The notes under the pieces were generated by a model. That model was not told the origin of the DNA and did not search any database. It worked only from the letters and a program-made list of their open reading frames with translations. DNA of 64,000 nt from Acidobacteriota bacterium. GTDB taxonomy: Bacteria > Acidobacteriota > Terriglobia > Bryobacterales > Bryobacteraceae. This document shows positions 43,270 through 52,175 of the stretch, piece by piece. The position numbers and the translations under genes were made by a program. Position 1 is the stretch's first letter. Every line of letters starts with the position of its first letter. Location of the stretch: NCBI GenBank assembly GCA_025352795.1, contig JANXSF010000007.1:62001-126000 (forward strand). The letters run 5' to 3'.

Positions 43270-43903
43270 GTTCAACCGTACGATTGAGGATCGACTAAGG
43301 GAAGAGTATTTCGACCTTCTGCCAGAAATAATTCGGGTAGCGGATCAACTGGAAACCGAGCTCAGATACCACTTACTACCCATTTCCAATCAACTCGATA
43401 TGTTCGAAAGATTGATCGTCAAATCCAGGATCAAAGCATGTGAGAGTTCCGTTGCCGCTCTACAGCGACGGCAGGAAGGAAAATATTTCGATCTGGATCA
43501 ACCGGAACTTTATAGGCTCACCAGCTTGAACGATCTGGCGGGAATTCGAGTGCTTGCGTTCCCCAGTAACAGGTTAGTGGAAGTGGATGAGGTATTGCGA
43601 GCCCTTTACCCAACATGGAAGTCTGACCATATTTTGCGCGATGGCGAGGTTCTCGCGCACAAGTATTTCGGCTATTGCACTGGAAGTGGCAAGATCAAAG
43701 GTGAATATCAGATTGTTTCCATGCTGACCGGTTTGTTCTGGGAGGTTGAGCATTCCGCTATATACAAGCCCGCTCCACGCTTAAGAGGCTTAGTTAAATT
43801 GGCCGGGATGCAAGCGCGCGAAGCAGCCGTGATCAAAGCATTGAATGACTTCAATCAGGAGTTCGAGGACGCTGTCCGACTTAGTCTGGAAGATCCCTTG
43901 TAA
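43262..43903 (+). CDS. RelA/SpoT-domain protein, candidate toxic small alarmone synthetase
   Basis: A 213-residue protein with only a synthetase-type RelA_SpoT domain. Visible elements are IVKSRIKACESSVAALQRR (family R/K-x-K-x-x-x-S-x-x-x-K-like helix), LNDLAGIRVLAF (DLxGIRV strand), HKYFGYC and EYQIVSML plus EVEHSAIYKP, matching the ExQxxT and AExxHxxxYK motifs of the fold. There is no HD hydrolase, TGS or ACT domain. Some such short enzymes are growth inhibitors that pyrophosphorylate nucleotides or tRNA. It begins with TTG overlapping the upstream small gene by eight bases, implying coupled translation. Toxicity is not shown by sequence. Confidence 0.75.
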   Translation: MVKFNRTIEDRLREEYFDLLPEIIRVADQLETELRYHLLPISNQLDMFERLIVKSRIKACESSVAALQRRQEGKYFDLDQPELYRLTSLNDLAGIRVLAFPSNRLVEVDEVLRALYPTWKSDHILRDGEVLAHKYFGYCTGSGKIKGEYQIVSMLTGLFWEVEHSAIYKPAPRLRGLVKLAGMQAREAAVIKALNDFNQEFEDAVRLSLEDPL

Positions 43904-43948
43904 GGAATTGGACCCCATCAATTTATCAGAGACTTCTGATTTCACCCT

Positions 43949-44953
43949 CTACGCCTGGCGAACTTCCACTAGCCATGAACCGTCGGGTAACTGATCGATC
44001 CCAAAATCTACTGGTAGAAATGCGCGAATGGTTTCCATATTCGCTTTTGCATGGGCGGAGATCTTAGTAGTGGTGAAACGTCCGCTACCGGCTAGGGCCA
44101 TGGGAACCAGTAGTTGATCGGCAAGGAATTCGCAGACGGCGGCTCTTGAAGTCATGTATCGTTTCGCTTGCCGGGCGGCATCGGCAGTTACTTCCTCTGA
44201 GGATAGCCCTTGCTTGGCGAAGCCGGTAAACACTTCCGTAATTCCTTCGTAATTCATTTCCAACAGAACGTTACCTGAACCATTTTTCATGGAAAGATTG
44301 GCTAGGCCCAAAGTTCGCTCCAAATCCTTTACCTCTTGGCTTGCTTGGTGCCCTGTTAGATTTGTAACTGACGTCATGGCTTTTCGCTGAATGGGAACGC
44401 CGCGATCTACCAGCGTTATTGGCCGGAAACGAACACCAGGGGCAATGGTCGTCTTGAAACGGCCTGTTCCGATGGGCAGCAGTCCTACAGAAGCTGCTTG
44501 CAAGGTGACGGTGGGGCTCATTTTGACAATCTGGGGCAGATATGTTTTAGTAAGAAATTCTATGGGCGGGGCATTGCGATTTCCAATACCCCCTTCAATT
44601 GTCACCTCGCTTACCCCTTTTGCAAGAGAAAGCACGGGCAGCATGGTTTGCAGAATCAAGCTGATGGGAATTGCAGCGCTAAAAGTGAAATCGTACTGGC
44701 CAGCGATTACGTCACCAGGGAAAAAAGTGAACTGGCTGGAACCAAGGGACACACCATCCACACCTGCCGAACAAAGTCGCATTGCAGATTCAATTACGGC
44801 TACATGTTGTTTGAGTAATCCTGGTTTGGCCCGGCTGGCGCGAATGTTCTTTACGCGAAACGGCTGGCCTGTAACCATGGATAAAGAAAGCGCTGTGCGA
44901 GGAATTTGCCCACCACCTTCGGCAGCGGAACCATCTAAAATCACCATCTGCAT
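43949..44953 (-). CDS. rtcA: RNA 3'-terminal phosphate cyclase
   Basis: A 334-residue enzyme matching RtcA over its length: GSAAEGGGQIPRTALSLS at the start, the Gly-rich RNAPPIEFL region (about 125), LPIGTGRF, and the C-terminal ALAGSGRFTT with the His of SAHAKANMETI as the likely nucleotidylated residue. RtcA uses ATP to convert RNA 3'-phosphate to a 2',3'-cyclic phosphate, in RNA repair. No rtcB or rtcR is adjacent. It follows the RelA/SpoT-domain pair convergently, stops 46 bases apart. An alternative start two codons in (MVILDGS) is equally possible. Confidence 0.93.
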   Translation of the reverse strand: MQMVILDGSAAEGGGQIPRTALSLSMVTGQPFRVKNIRASRAKPGLLKQHVAVIESAMRLCSAGVDGVSLGSSQFTFFPGDVIAGQYDFTFSAAIPISLILQTMLPVLSLAKGVSEVTIEGGIGNRNAPPIEFLTKTYLPQIVKMSPTVTLQAASVGLLPIGTGRFKTTIAPGVRFRPITLVDRGVPIQRKAMTSVTNLTGHQASQEVKDLERTLGLANLSMKNGSGNVLLEMNYEGITEVFTGFAKQGLSSEEVTADAARQAKRYMTSRAAVCEFLADQLLVPMALAGSGRFTTTKISAHAKANMETIRAFLPVDFGIDQLPDGSWLVEVRQA

Positions 44954-45032
44954 TTCAATCTGTTAATGATTACATTTCCTGGGACTTTTAGGGGATGTAC
45001 GATGAAGATATGGACTTCATCCAACTCATCCA

Positions 45033-46121
45033 ATGCTAACGAGACGTCTGTTTATTCGTTGTGCTTTGGGAACCGGTGTGCCGCTTTCTAAGGTACAAAA
45101 AGCGAATGCGGTTGAACGTGGGTTACGGTTCATCTACAAGACCTCACGCAATACAAAAGCCTTTGCTGAATTCGGGCAGGATTACCTGTGGTGTTTTTAT
45201 ACGATTTCCGCTTCGGCGTCCGATCCAAAGTTAAAGCAGTTGGCTTGGGAAATGGGACAGAAATGTGCACGGAGGTGGCGCAAACAGAATCCTCGCTTGC
45301 CTGCCATATTTACGCCTGGGTCAATTTCTTATTGGGTGTTCGCTGATTACAGTGCCAACCTTTTGGGCATTCGCTGGCAGGAAATTAAAGAGAGGCTGCA
45401 GCAGGCAGTGGCCCAGTTTCGGCCAGAGGATTTTCTGGCCTTCGATCCTAACAAAGAACCCGTGCCCCACAATCTTCCGAAATTGTGCCCCAGGGACAAA
45501 TTCCGTAACCAGCGTGGAGCTACAGCTTGCGCCAAATGCGGCACCGCGTTGAGGTTCGAAGACCCTTACGACTTACTGTGCGATGCCATCATCACTACTT
45601 ATTCTGGTGAGCGATATGGCGTCATCTTGGGGGCGAAACTGGCTGATGTGATGCAGCATATTCCAGAACTGCGCCCATATCGAAGTCCGCATAGGAAAGA
45701 GGACGATGGGTTTTCAAGCATCACGTATGCTGTGACTCACATTGTTTATGCATTGAACGATTACGGCATGTACCGACTACGACCAGAGTGGTTGCCGGAT
45801 GAGTATGCCTTTTTGCGTAACCATCTGTTGGGAAATATCGCAGTGGGCGATGCCGAAACGTTGGGCGAGTTTATGGACACGTTGAAATCTTTCGGACTGA
45901 ATGAATCGGATGAGTTGATTCGTAAAGGAGAAGAATTCCTGATGGCGCACCAGAATCCTGACGGCAGTTGGGGAGATCCGTCGGAAAAAGATGTCTATAT
46001 CCGCTATCACTCGACGTGGACAGTGGTGGGTGGGTTGATGGATTTTGCACTGAAAACCGCTGGAGTCAGCATTCCAGAGGCGTTAAAGAGCGCCTATTTC
46101 CAAAGTCGTGGGTCAAAGTGA
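45033..46121 (+). CDS. Exported protein with zinc-ribbon-like insert and alpha/alpha-toroid-like end
   Basis: I do not recognise this 362-residue protein. The N-terminus (TRRLFIRCALGTGV) is a signal peptide of Tat-like type. Around residues 148-170 lies a cysteine cluster (LCPRDKF, then ACAKCGTAL) that could bind zinc. The C-terminal part has a QW-like repeat (AHQNPDGSWGDPSEKD) followed by YHSTWTVVGGLMDFAL, as in squalene-cyclase/prenyltransferase-like alpha/alpha barrels. No catalytic DxDD motif is seen. Its end overlaps the convergent RES toxin gene by 28 bases. A structural or binding role is as likely as a cyclase. Confidence 0.6.
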   Translation: MLTRRLFIRCALGTGVPLSKVQKANAVERGLRFIYKTSRNTKAFAEFGQDYLWCFYTISASASDPKLKQLAWEMGQKCARRWRKQNPRLPAIFTPGSISYWVFADYSANLLGIRWQEIKERLQQAVAQFRPEDFLAFDPNKEPVPHNLPKLCPRDKFRNQRGATACAKCGTALRFEDPYDLLCDAIITTYSGERYGVILGAKLADVMQHIPELRPYRSPHRKEDDGFSSITYAVTHIVYALNDYGMYRLRPEWLPDEYAFLRNHLLGNIAVGDAETLGEFMDTLKSFGLNESDELIRKGEEFLMAHQNPDGSWGDPSEKDVYIRYHSTWTVVGGLMDFALKTAGVSIPEALKSAYFQSRGSK

Positions 46122-46549
46122 AATGGTTGTGGGTTGCCGGGGATAATCTTCTTGAAATCGGGATGGTCCGGATTTAAAAGCCAGTTCTGTTCTGATGGAA
46201 TGACCACGGACGGCACTCCCAATACCGCACTTGATCCGCGCTTCTTCCACTCAAAGCCGATCGCTTGCAGCCGTTCGGGCGAGGGAGTTTCTCGCCAATT
46301 ACGAAGCAAGGACGATTCGGCAATTTCTTCGTGAGGAATAGAATCTGGGATTTCAATCGGCGTGGCGATCAAATCTTCAGGCGCTTGTGAAACATCGGTG
46401 TGAACAAGAACCTCCAATGCTGCAAGAGACAGGGTTGATGCGGCATAGACAATGGCCATGCCACGCGGATTCCATCGGGCACCGCGTCGGCGTGCCCCTT
46501 CCCCATCCAGTTCAGAATGACGTGCTTTTGCTAATCGCCAAACGATCAT
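46094..46549 (-). CDS. RES-domain toxin
   Basis: A 151-residue protein with the RES family layout: WRLAKARHSELDGEGARRRGARWNPRG at the start (conserved Arg and Trp-Asn), YAASTLSLAALEVLVH with the typical Glu, and AVLGVPSVVIPSEQNWLLNPDHPDF at the end, including the conserved Ser-x-x-x-N. RES toxins degrade NAD+ by phosphorolysis or hydrolysis and arrest growth. The upstream gene, five bases away on the same strand, encodes the matching Xre/MbcA/ParS-type antitoxin. Family length is normal. Confidence 0.92.
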   Translation of the reverse strand: MIVWRLAKARHSELDGEGARRRGARWNPRGMAIVYAASTLSLAALEVLVHTDVSQAPEDLIATPIEIPDSIPHEEIAESSLLRNWRETPSPERLQAIGFEWKKRGSSAVLGVPSVVIPSEQNWLLNPDHPDFKKIIPGNPQPFHFDPRLWK

Positions 46550-46554
46550 GAGAG

Positions 46555-47016
46555 CTAAGCCGGCAGCCCGTATTCAATGTGATCCAGTACGGATTCCACT
46601 TGGCGAACACCGATATCGTTATCCATCATGGAAAGTGGTGTCTGATTGCCCAGGGCGCGGTTTGGTTGCTTCAACCAGTGGGATGCCTTTCCCGCGTTCC
46701 CCAAAGTTTCAATGGCCATGGATGCGACTCTTGCCAGCCGAAGCAGACGGTCTGATTCGTCGCTGCTCAATTTTCCTTCCGTCTTGCGCCGAATTAAAGT
46801 GCGACGAGAGATGGCAATGGCTGTGGATATGGCTTCGTCAGTTAGTTCTAATTTGTCACCAACTGATACAACCGATTGGTAGGGCAGCCCCGCACGAACA
46901 ATTGCCATTAACTTCAATTGAGAATTGTCGGTGAGGCCTAAATGCTTTTTGCCGCCAAGCATTTCAAAGACTTCTTCTTCTCGTTCGAGAGTGGGAGCGA
47001 AAGCTAGTTGGGGCAT
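46555..47016 (-). CDS. Xre/MbcA/ParS-family antitoxin (DUF2384)
   Basis: A 153-residue antitoxin. The central region is an Xre-type HTH (LTDEAISTAIAISRRTLIRRKTEGKLSSDESDRLLRLARV), and the C-terminus is the DUF2384 toxin-binding segment (GNAGKASHWLKQPNRALGNQTPLSMMDNDIGVRQVESVLDHIEYG). It neutralises the RES toxin encoded directly downstream and probably represses the pair by binding its promoter. Antitoxin-first order is usual for this family. The divergent DUF1080 gene begins about 80 bases away. Confidence 0.92.
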   Translation of the reverse strand: MPQLAFAPTLEREEEVFEMLGGKKHLGLTDNSQLKLMAIVRAGLPYQSVVSVGDKLELTDEAISTAIAISRRTLIRRKTEGKLSSDESDRLLRLARVASMAIETLGNAGKASHWLKQPNRALGNQTPLSMMDNDIGVRQVESVLDHIEYGLPA

Positions 47017-47094
47017 CTGTCTATTATTGTGGGGCCAAGTGGCGGAGAAGTCAAGGAATGTTTTGAAGAGTGAGTTGAGTGTATGATTTGAACC

Positions 47095-47796
47095 ATGAAG
47101 CTACTTGCCTCTTTCTTACTAGGAATTTCCGTCTTGACCGGCGGCGCGGTGCCAGAATTTCGAGATCTGTTTAATGGTGTAGACCTTACCGGTTGGATCA
47201 ACGTGAACACCGCCAAGGACACTTGGAGCGTCCGCAATGGAGAACTGATCTGTTCAGGCCACCCCATTGGTGTTATGCGCAGTGCCAAGCAGTATGAAAA
47301 CTTTGTGTTGCACGTGGAATGGATGCATACCGAACCCGGAGGCAATTCGGGTGTCTTTGTCTGGAGCAGTGCGCGACCTAACCCTACGTCGCGCTTGCCC
47401 GATGGTGTGGAAGTTCAAATGCTGGAATTGGAGTGGCCCAACTTACACAAGAAAGATGGCGTGACGCCTCCAATTGCCTATGTTCACGGCGAGCTGTTTG
47501 GGGTGAACGGAGTGAAGACGGTTCCGGATAATCCACGTGGGGAACGAAGCATGTCGGTGGAGAATCGCTGTAAGGGTCGGGGGGAATGGAATACTTACGA
47601 TGTGGTTGCCGTCGATGGTGTGATTAAGCTTTCTGTGAATGGGAAGTTTGTAAATGGAATCAGCCGCACTTCGCAAAAAAAGGGCTATTTGTGTCTGGAA
47701 TCGGAAGGGGCGAAGATTCACTTTCGGAATATCAAAATTATGGAATTGCCTGGTGGTGTGACCCTGCCGGAACAAGTGGCGGCGGAACTTCCTTGA
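47095..47796 (+). CDS. Exported DUF1080 (3-keto-glycoside hydrolase-like) protein
   Basis: A 233-residue protein with a signal peptide ([18 protein letters not shown]) and one DUF1080 concanavalin-like domain: [67 protein letters not shown]. Some relatives hydrolyse 3-keto-disaccharides formed by secreted oxidation of glycosides; many are untested. The stop overlaps the TTG start of the methyltransferase gene (TTGA). A partner Gfo/Idh/MocA dehydrogenase is in the window at 56244 but not adjacent. Confidence 0.9.
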   Translation: MKLLASFLLGISVLTGGAVPEFRDLFNGVDLTGWINVNTAKDTWSVRNGELICSGHPIGVMRSAKQYENFVLHVEWMHTEPGGNSGVFVWSSARPNPTSRLPDGVEVQMLELEWPNLHKKDGVTPPIAYVHGELFGVNGVKTVPDNPRGERSMSVENRCKGRGEWNTYDVVAVDGVIKLSVNGKFVNGISRTSQKKGYLCLESEGAKIHFRNIKIMELPGGVTLPEQVAAELP

Positions 47797-48542
47797 CGCC
47801 ACCGAAACAAAAGAAGCTGGCTTTAACCCGCAATCGAATGGGATGGGCCTCAGCCGAACTGAATGAAGTGAGTGTGCTGTTTGTGGAATATTGCCGTACC
47901 GTTGATCTGCCTGTTTTAGATATTGGCGCCGCCTTTGGGACTGCCACTCTGGCGGCGCTGGGAACTGGCGCATTTGTGATTGCCAATGATTTGGATGCTA
48001 GCCACTTGGCGCAGTTGGAAGGCCGCGCACTGGAAGCGAGGCACACACAACTGCTGGTGAAGCCGGCAAGCTTTCCGCGTCAAATCCACTTTGAGCCAGC
48101 GACACTCGCTGCCGTGCATGCCTCCAATGTGTTTCATTTTCTGACGGGCAATCAATTGGCAGAAGGAGTCCGTTCCATTGCCCGATGGTTGCATCCGGGC
48201 GGCAAGCTATTCGTGAATGCAGCCACACCGTATCAGGCGGCCTTCGCCAATTTCATCAGCGAGTACGAAATCCGCGTTGCGAGTGGGGTGAAATGGCCGG
48301 GCTGGGTGGAAAAGATCAGCCAATATTCCAATCATAAAAAGCTAGGAGCAATGCCCGCATCCATTCATTTATTGGATGACCGTGTGCTGTCTGCACTGGT
48401 GGAATCGGTTGGTTTGGTAGTGGAACGGGCCTGGTTGTATCAGCGTGGTGACTTCCCTAAAGAGCTGCGGTTGGATGGGCGGGAATCGTTGGGCCTGATT
48501 GCGATGAAGCCTGTTACTGACCAACCAACCGAACTGCGGTAA
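47793..48542 (+). CDS. Class I SAM-dependent methyltransferase
   Basis: A 249-residue protein with the Rossmann SAM-binding motif I ([17 protein letters not shown]) near residue 45, the acidic end of strand 2 (VIANDLD), and a later [16 protein letters not shown] block typical of class I methyltransferases. The substrate is unknown. The TTG at 47793 overlaps the DUF1080 stop and is chosen because a longer frame would run through that gene; an ATG at 47838 is also possible. The 3' end overlaps the convergent membrane-anchored gene by 29 bases. Confidence 0.82.
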   Translation: MTPPKQKKLALTRNRMGWASAELNEVSVLFVEYCRTVDLPVLDIGAAFGTATLAALGTGAFVIANDLDASHLAQLEGRALEARHTQLLVKPASFPRQIHFEPATLAAVHASNVFHFLTGNQLAEGVRSIARWLHPGGKLFVNAATPYQAAFANFISEYEIRVASGVKWPGWVEKISQYSNHKKLGAMPASIHLLDDRVLSALVESVGLVVERAWLYQRGDFPKELRLDGRESLGLIAMKPVTDQPTELR

Positions 48543-48909
48543 TGAAGTATTCCGTCTCCCCAAAGCATTGCGAAGGTACGCCCCGATGCTGATCGTAACT
48601 GAGGGCAACTCGCTTGCCGTCGGCACCCAGCAGACTCTTGGCAACCGTTTCATCACGCACGGAAAACGCAAAGATCTGGGCAGCGGTTCCTGGGATGTTG
48701 ACCATGGCCAATTCGCCTTCCCAGGTTTTGCAGGCCCAACCTTTTTTGGAAATCTTCTGCACATAGCCCACTCGTTCCCCGCTTGAGTAACTAATGTTCA
48801 AGCTGGCCCAGGTCCACGCGGCAACTGCGAGGATTGGAACAACCAACAGCAGGAGCAGGACTCCAAATATCCAACGACGGGGTTTCGTAGAGGTGATTGC
48901 TTCAGCCAT
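48514..48909 (-). CDS. Single-pass membrane protein of unknown function
   Basis: I do not recognise a named family. The 131-residue protein has a short cytoplasmic head (KPRRW), one membrane helix (about 15-36) and an extracytoplasmic beta-type domain with two Cys (GWACKTWEGEL, PSQCFGETEYF) that could pair. SYSSGERVGYVQKISKKGW is a pattern I associate with small bacterial envelope proteins of unknown role. It starts nine bases after the malQ stop on the same strand, so it may be co-transcribed with malQ. It overlaps the methyltransferase gene tail to tail. Confidence 0.7.
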   Translation of the reverse strand: MAEAITSTKPRRWIFGVLLLLLVVPILAVAAWTWASLNISYSSGERVGYVQKISKKGWACKTWEGELAMVNIPGTAAQIFAFSVRDETVAKSLLGADGKRVALSYDQHRGVPSQCFGETEYFITAVRLVGQ

Positions 48910-48918
48910 GTTGTAAGG

Positions 48919-51138
48919 CTAACCTGTCCGACCGGTCTTTGCCAACCAGTGCTGAAACATTTCTGAAAATCCAGCAACGTCTTTGTTGGTTGCCAACTGC
49001 TCAATGGTGTAACGCATTTTGCGACGCCAGTTGGGATATTCGCCAGTGCTGCCAGGCAAATTCTGTTGCTCCGTTTCCTTCGTGAGGTCCTCTTGGTTGA
49101 GCAGTAGCATGACCGACGGAGTGGATGCCAGAAATCCTACGGCGGCGTTGTGCAACTCACCAGTGAATTCAGGCAACAGTGCCGCGTCGCGTGGGTAATC
49201 TGAGGGCAACAAACCTAGCTGATGAAACGCATCCAGCATTTTCTGTTTTTCAAGAATACGCGAGGCCAGTTGTAGCTGATAGCCATGTTCATCAATCAGC
49301 CCGGCGGCACGGCGGGATTCAATATCGCGATTCGTCCAGAAGCCGGCGAGCGTTGGTAAATCGTGGGTGGTGGAAGATACCAGCGCCTGCACGGGATATT
49401 CGTGTGGATGTCGAAAATTGCCCTCGTTCTTTTCAAAATAGAGCAAGCGATAGCTGAGGATTCCATAGCGTTCTAAAGCTTCGCGGACATGCGGTTCCAC
49501 GGTGCCAAGATCTTCACCCACCAGGATAAATTCGTTGCGAATACTTTCCAGTGCCAGAATGCGCAACAGGTCTTCAGCATTGTCGCGGACGTAGGTGCCT
49601 TCGGTGGCCGGGTTGCCGTCGGGAATCCAATAGATGCGGAAAAATCGCATGACATGATCCATGCGTAACGCTCCACCGTGGCGTGCGTTGTTGGCAATGG
49701 CCAGACGGAATAGTTGATAGCCATTACGACGATGGGTTTCAGCATTGGGCGGCGGAAAAGACCAGTCTTGACCTTTGGGAGAAAAATCATCTGGCGGAGA
49801 ACCTACACGGCAACCGGAAATGTAGAATTCCGGAAACGCCCAAAGATCAGCACCATAACGGTCTGTAGCCAGGGCCAAGTCGTGATACAGGCCGATCTTC
49901 AAACCACGATCTTTTGTATGTTGCTGGGCTTCGGCTAGCTGTGCATCCACCTGCCACTGCACGTATTTGAAAAAAGTAACGGTACGCCAATGGCGCGCGG
50001 CGAAATCCTTGACGGCATCGGTGTTGGGAGATTGGTAAAGTTCCGGCCAGTCTGCGCAGATCCACACGTTGCGATCGCGCTTGTGAAAGTATTCGTCAAG
50101 GGCGCAGTAAGTGGCGTAGCGGTGCAGCATTTCTCCTTCACGAGCGGTGAAGGCTTCAAAGGATTGGGCTCTGGGGGTGTGGGCTTTCAACTCCTTCATA
50201 AATGTTCGAAACAGAAGTTTTAGAAAGCGTATCTTGGTACGGCTGACCGATTCGTAATTTACATATTCAGCGTCGCGCAGGGCCGCAAGATTTGTTTGAA
50301 ACGTGGGACTGGTCAGCAGTTTTTGGGCAATGGGGGACGCCTGCAAATCGGCGATGCGTTCCACATCCAGATATAGAAAATTACGATAGAAGCTGCATTG
50401 CGGCAAGTAGGGACTGGTGTTGTAAGGAGTCCTGTTGGCGATGGCGTGCAGCGGGTTGAGTCCAATGAAAGCGGCGGAGGTGCGGGCCGCCATCCAGTCA
50501 GTAAACCCGATGAGGTCAGTAAAATCGCCGCAACCCCAATTTCGTTCTGAACGCAGGCCATAAAGGGAAATGGCGATTCCAGCATAACGATGATCGCCGG
50601 TAGGCCAGAAGGCTCGATTGGGAGCAAGGATCAAGTGCGCAGTGGCTGTGAGTCCAGCGGTTTCTAAATGTAAAGAGTGATAACCCAAAGGTAGATCCTT
50701 GGGCAATGAGAGTTGGTAGCGCTTGAACGAAGTAGATTGAAAGGTCCATTCAGCTTCAGGAGCAAGGTTGGCAAGACTGAAAGAGAGTGGAACAGTTTCC
50801 CCATTTTCCAATCGAAGACTGGCTTGTAATGTTGAGGATTCGTAGGAAGCAGGGACGGTCACCGGAAAGCTAGGATCTGAGGTCAGCAGCACCAAGGTTG
50901 CGGGCAGCAATGCTGTTGCTTCAATCAAACGGGATAGGATGGCGCGATCAATGGAATCGGCAGAAGCAATGTCAACGCCTAAAGATCGCAGGATGGATTG
51001 CGTTACCTGATTGGGGGTGACGTGATGCTTGCCCCAAATATCGTAGAAAGAAGATTGAATACCAAAGAGATCGGAGGCACGGTTAAGAGCTTCCGCGTAA
51101 GACGCTGAGGGACCTGTGGCCCCGTGGGGAAAGTGCAT
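48919..51138 (-). CDS. malQ: 4-alpha-glucanotransferase (amylomaltase)
   Basis: A 739-residue GH77 enzyme. The catalytic core shows WGCGDFTDLIGF, the nucleophile Asp in LRMDHVMRFFRIYWIP, the acid/base Glu in VGEDLGTVEP, and the third Asp in SSTTHDLPTLAGFW. An N-terminal extension of about 170 residues with beta-sandwich character precedes the core, as in longer MalQ types. It transfers glucan segments between maltooligosaccharides or glycogen-derived chains in the cytosol. No other maltose or glycogen gene is adjacent. Confidence 0.95.
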   Translation of the reverse strand: MHFPHGATGPSASYAEALNRASDLFGIQSSFYDIWGKHHVTPNQVTQSILRSLGVDIASADSIDRAILSRLIEATALLPATLVLLTSDPSFPVTVPASYESSTLQASLRLENGETVPLSFSLANLAPEAEWTFQSTSFKRYQLSLPKDLPLGYHSLHLETAGLTATAHLILAPNRAFWPTGDHRYAGIAISLYGLRSERNWGCGDFTDLIGFTDWMAARTSAAFIGLNPLHAIANRTPYNTSPYLPQCSFYRNFLYLDVERIADLQASPIAQKLLTSPTFQTNLAALRDAEYVNYESVSRTKIRFLKLLFRTFMKELKAHTPRAQSFEAFTAREGEMLHRYATYCALDEYFHKRDRNVWICADWPELYQSPNTDAVKDFAARHWRTVTFFKYVQWQVDAQLAEAQQHTKDRGLKIGLYHDLALATDRYGADLWAFPEFYISGCRVGSPPDDFSPKGQDWSFPPPNAETHRRNGYQLFRLAIANNARHGGALRMDHVMRFFRIYWIPDGNPATEGTYVRDNAEDLLRILALESIRNEFILVGEDLGTVEPHVREALERYGILSYRLLYFEKNEGNFRHPHEYPVQALVSSTTHDLPTLAGFWTNRDIESRRAAGLIDEHGYQLQLASRILEKQKMLDAFHQLGLLPSDYPRDAALLPEFTGELHNAAVGFLASTPSVMLLLNQEDLTKETEQQNLPGSTGEYPNWRRKMRYTIEQLATNKDVAGFSEMFQHWLAKTGRTG

Positions 51139-51231
51139 GGATTACTTAATAGTGTAGCGGTACAACGAAGGTCGGCGCAGGGCGTGGAAGGGCGCGACGC
51201 AAGAATGTTTAGCCGTGCGATAATTTAATAA

Positions 51232-51777
51232 ATGGAACAGAAACTGCTGCCAACCGCTCCGGCGGACTTGTTTACGAGAATCGACGCAGAGAACAATAGT
51301 GAATTTCAAGACAGTGTATTGTTAACCACGCTGGATTCACTGATCAATTGGGGTAGAAAGAATTCTATCTGGCCAATGACGTTTGGGCTGGCCTGTTGCG
51401 CAATTGAAATGATGGCGATGAGCGCATCACGTTTCGATATTTCCCGTTTCGGGGCAGAAGTGTTTCGTGGTTCCCCAAGGCAGTCCGATTTGATGATTAT
51501 TGCCGGTCGGGTGTCCAACAAAATGGCCCCAGTGATTCGCCAGTTGTACCAGCAGATGCCGGAACCGAAATGGGTAATTTCCATGGGCGCTTGTGCCACA
51601 TCCACTGGCGTATTTAATAACTACGCACTGGTTCCCGTGAATCAGGTGATTCCGGTGGACGTGTATGTGCCAGGTTGTCCGCCACGGCCAGAACAATTGA
51701 TCTACGCCATCACGTTACTGCAGCGCAAGATTGAAAGTGAAACCGGTACCGTGAAGCGCGTTCTGAACCTTGCATAG
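51232..51777 (+). CDS. nuoB: NADH-quinone oxidoreductase subunit B
   Basis: A 181-residue complex I subunit. The four ligands of the N2 iron-sulfur cluster are visible: tandem C55-C56 (GLACCAIEM), C121 (SMGACA) and C149 (VPGCPPRPE). [14 protein letters not shown], conserved near the quinone pocket, is also intact. It would sit at the membrane-arm junction of complex I. Unusually it stands alone: neighbours are malQ and flagellar flaG-like, with no other nuo gene in the window. It may be a second copy or a split-operon member. Confidence 0.93.
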   Translation: MEQKLLPTAPADLFTRIDAENNSEFQDSVLLTTLDSLINWGRKNSIWPMTFGLACCAIEMMAMSASRFDISRFGAEVFRGSPRQSDLMIIAGRVSNKMAPVIRQLYQQMPEPKWVISMGACATSTGVFNNYALVPVNQVIPVDVYVPGCPPRPEQLIYAITLLQRKIESETGTVKRVLNLA

Positions 51778-51851
51778 TTTCGTATAACTTTTCTTCAACA
51801 ATTACATTGCCCTGCCGATAAGCCTTCTATCGAACCAGAAGTATTTGAAAT

Positions 51852-51856
51852 GGAGG
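51852..51856 (+). promoter_or_regulatory. Shine-Dalgarno site for the FlaG gene
   Basis: GGAGG lies five bases before the ATG at 51862. It supports that start over the ATG at 51850, which overlaps the site itself. Confidence 0.7.
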
Positions 51857-51861
51857 CTTAT

Positions 51862-52143
51862 ATGGGGATTACTGCCATAAGTCCGGTTGGCCAAGTTACG
51901 CCTACGGCGGACATACAACTAAATCCAAAAGAGCGCGGGGAACGGTCTGCATTGGTTCAGGCTGTCCAGACCTTGAATCAGGCGCAGTCTTTTGGGCCAA
52001 ACAGCGAGGTGACATTTTCATTGGACCGCACTACGCACAAACCAGTTCTGCAAATTGTGGATAGGCAGACTAACGAAGTGATTTCGCAATTGCCGCCAGA
52101 ACATGTATTGCGCATGGCGTTAAAACTTAGTAGAGCGGGATAA
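51862..52143 (+). CDS. FlaG-family protein
   Basis: A 93-residue protein whose C-terminal half has the FlaG pattern: VTFSLDRTTHKPVLQIVDRQTNEVISQLPPEHVLRM, a short beta-hairpin and helix. FlaG-family proteins are linked to flagellar filament length and are often encoded next to fliS or fliD. The start at 51862 has a good Shine-Dalgarno. The FliS gene follows after about 32 bases. No other flagellar gene is in the window. Confidence 0.8.
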   Translation: MGITAISPVGQVTPTADIQLNPKERGERSALVQAVQTLNQAQSFGPNSEVTFSLDRTTHKPVLQIVDRQTNEVISQLPPEHVLRMALKLSRAG

Positions 52144-52175
52144 AAGAAACGTTGAAGCTACCGATAAGATCTTCA

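Noticed and set aside
43262-43903. Full-length RelA or SpoT
   Set aside because: The product is only 213 residues and has no HD hydrolase, TGS or ACT domain.
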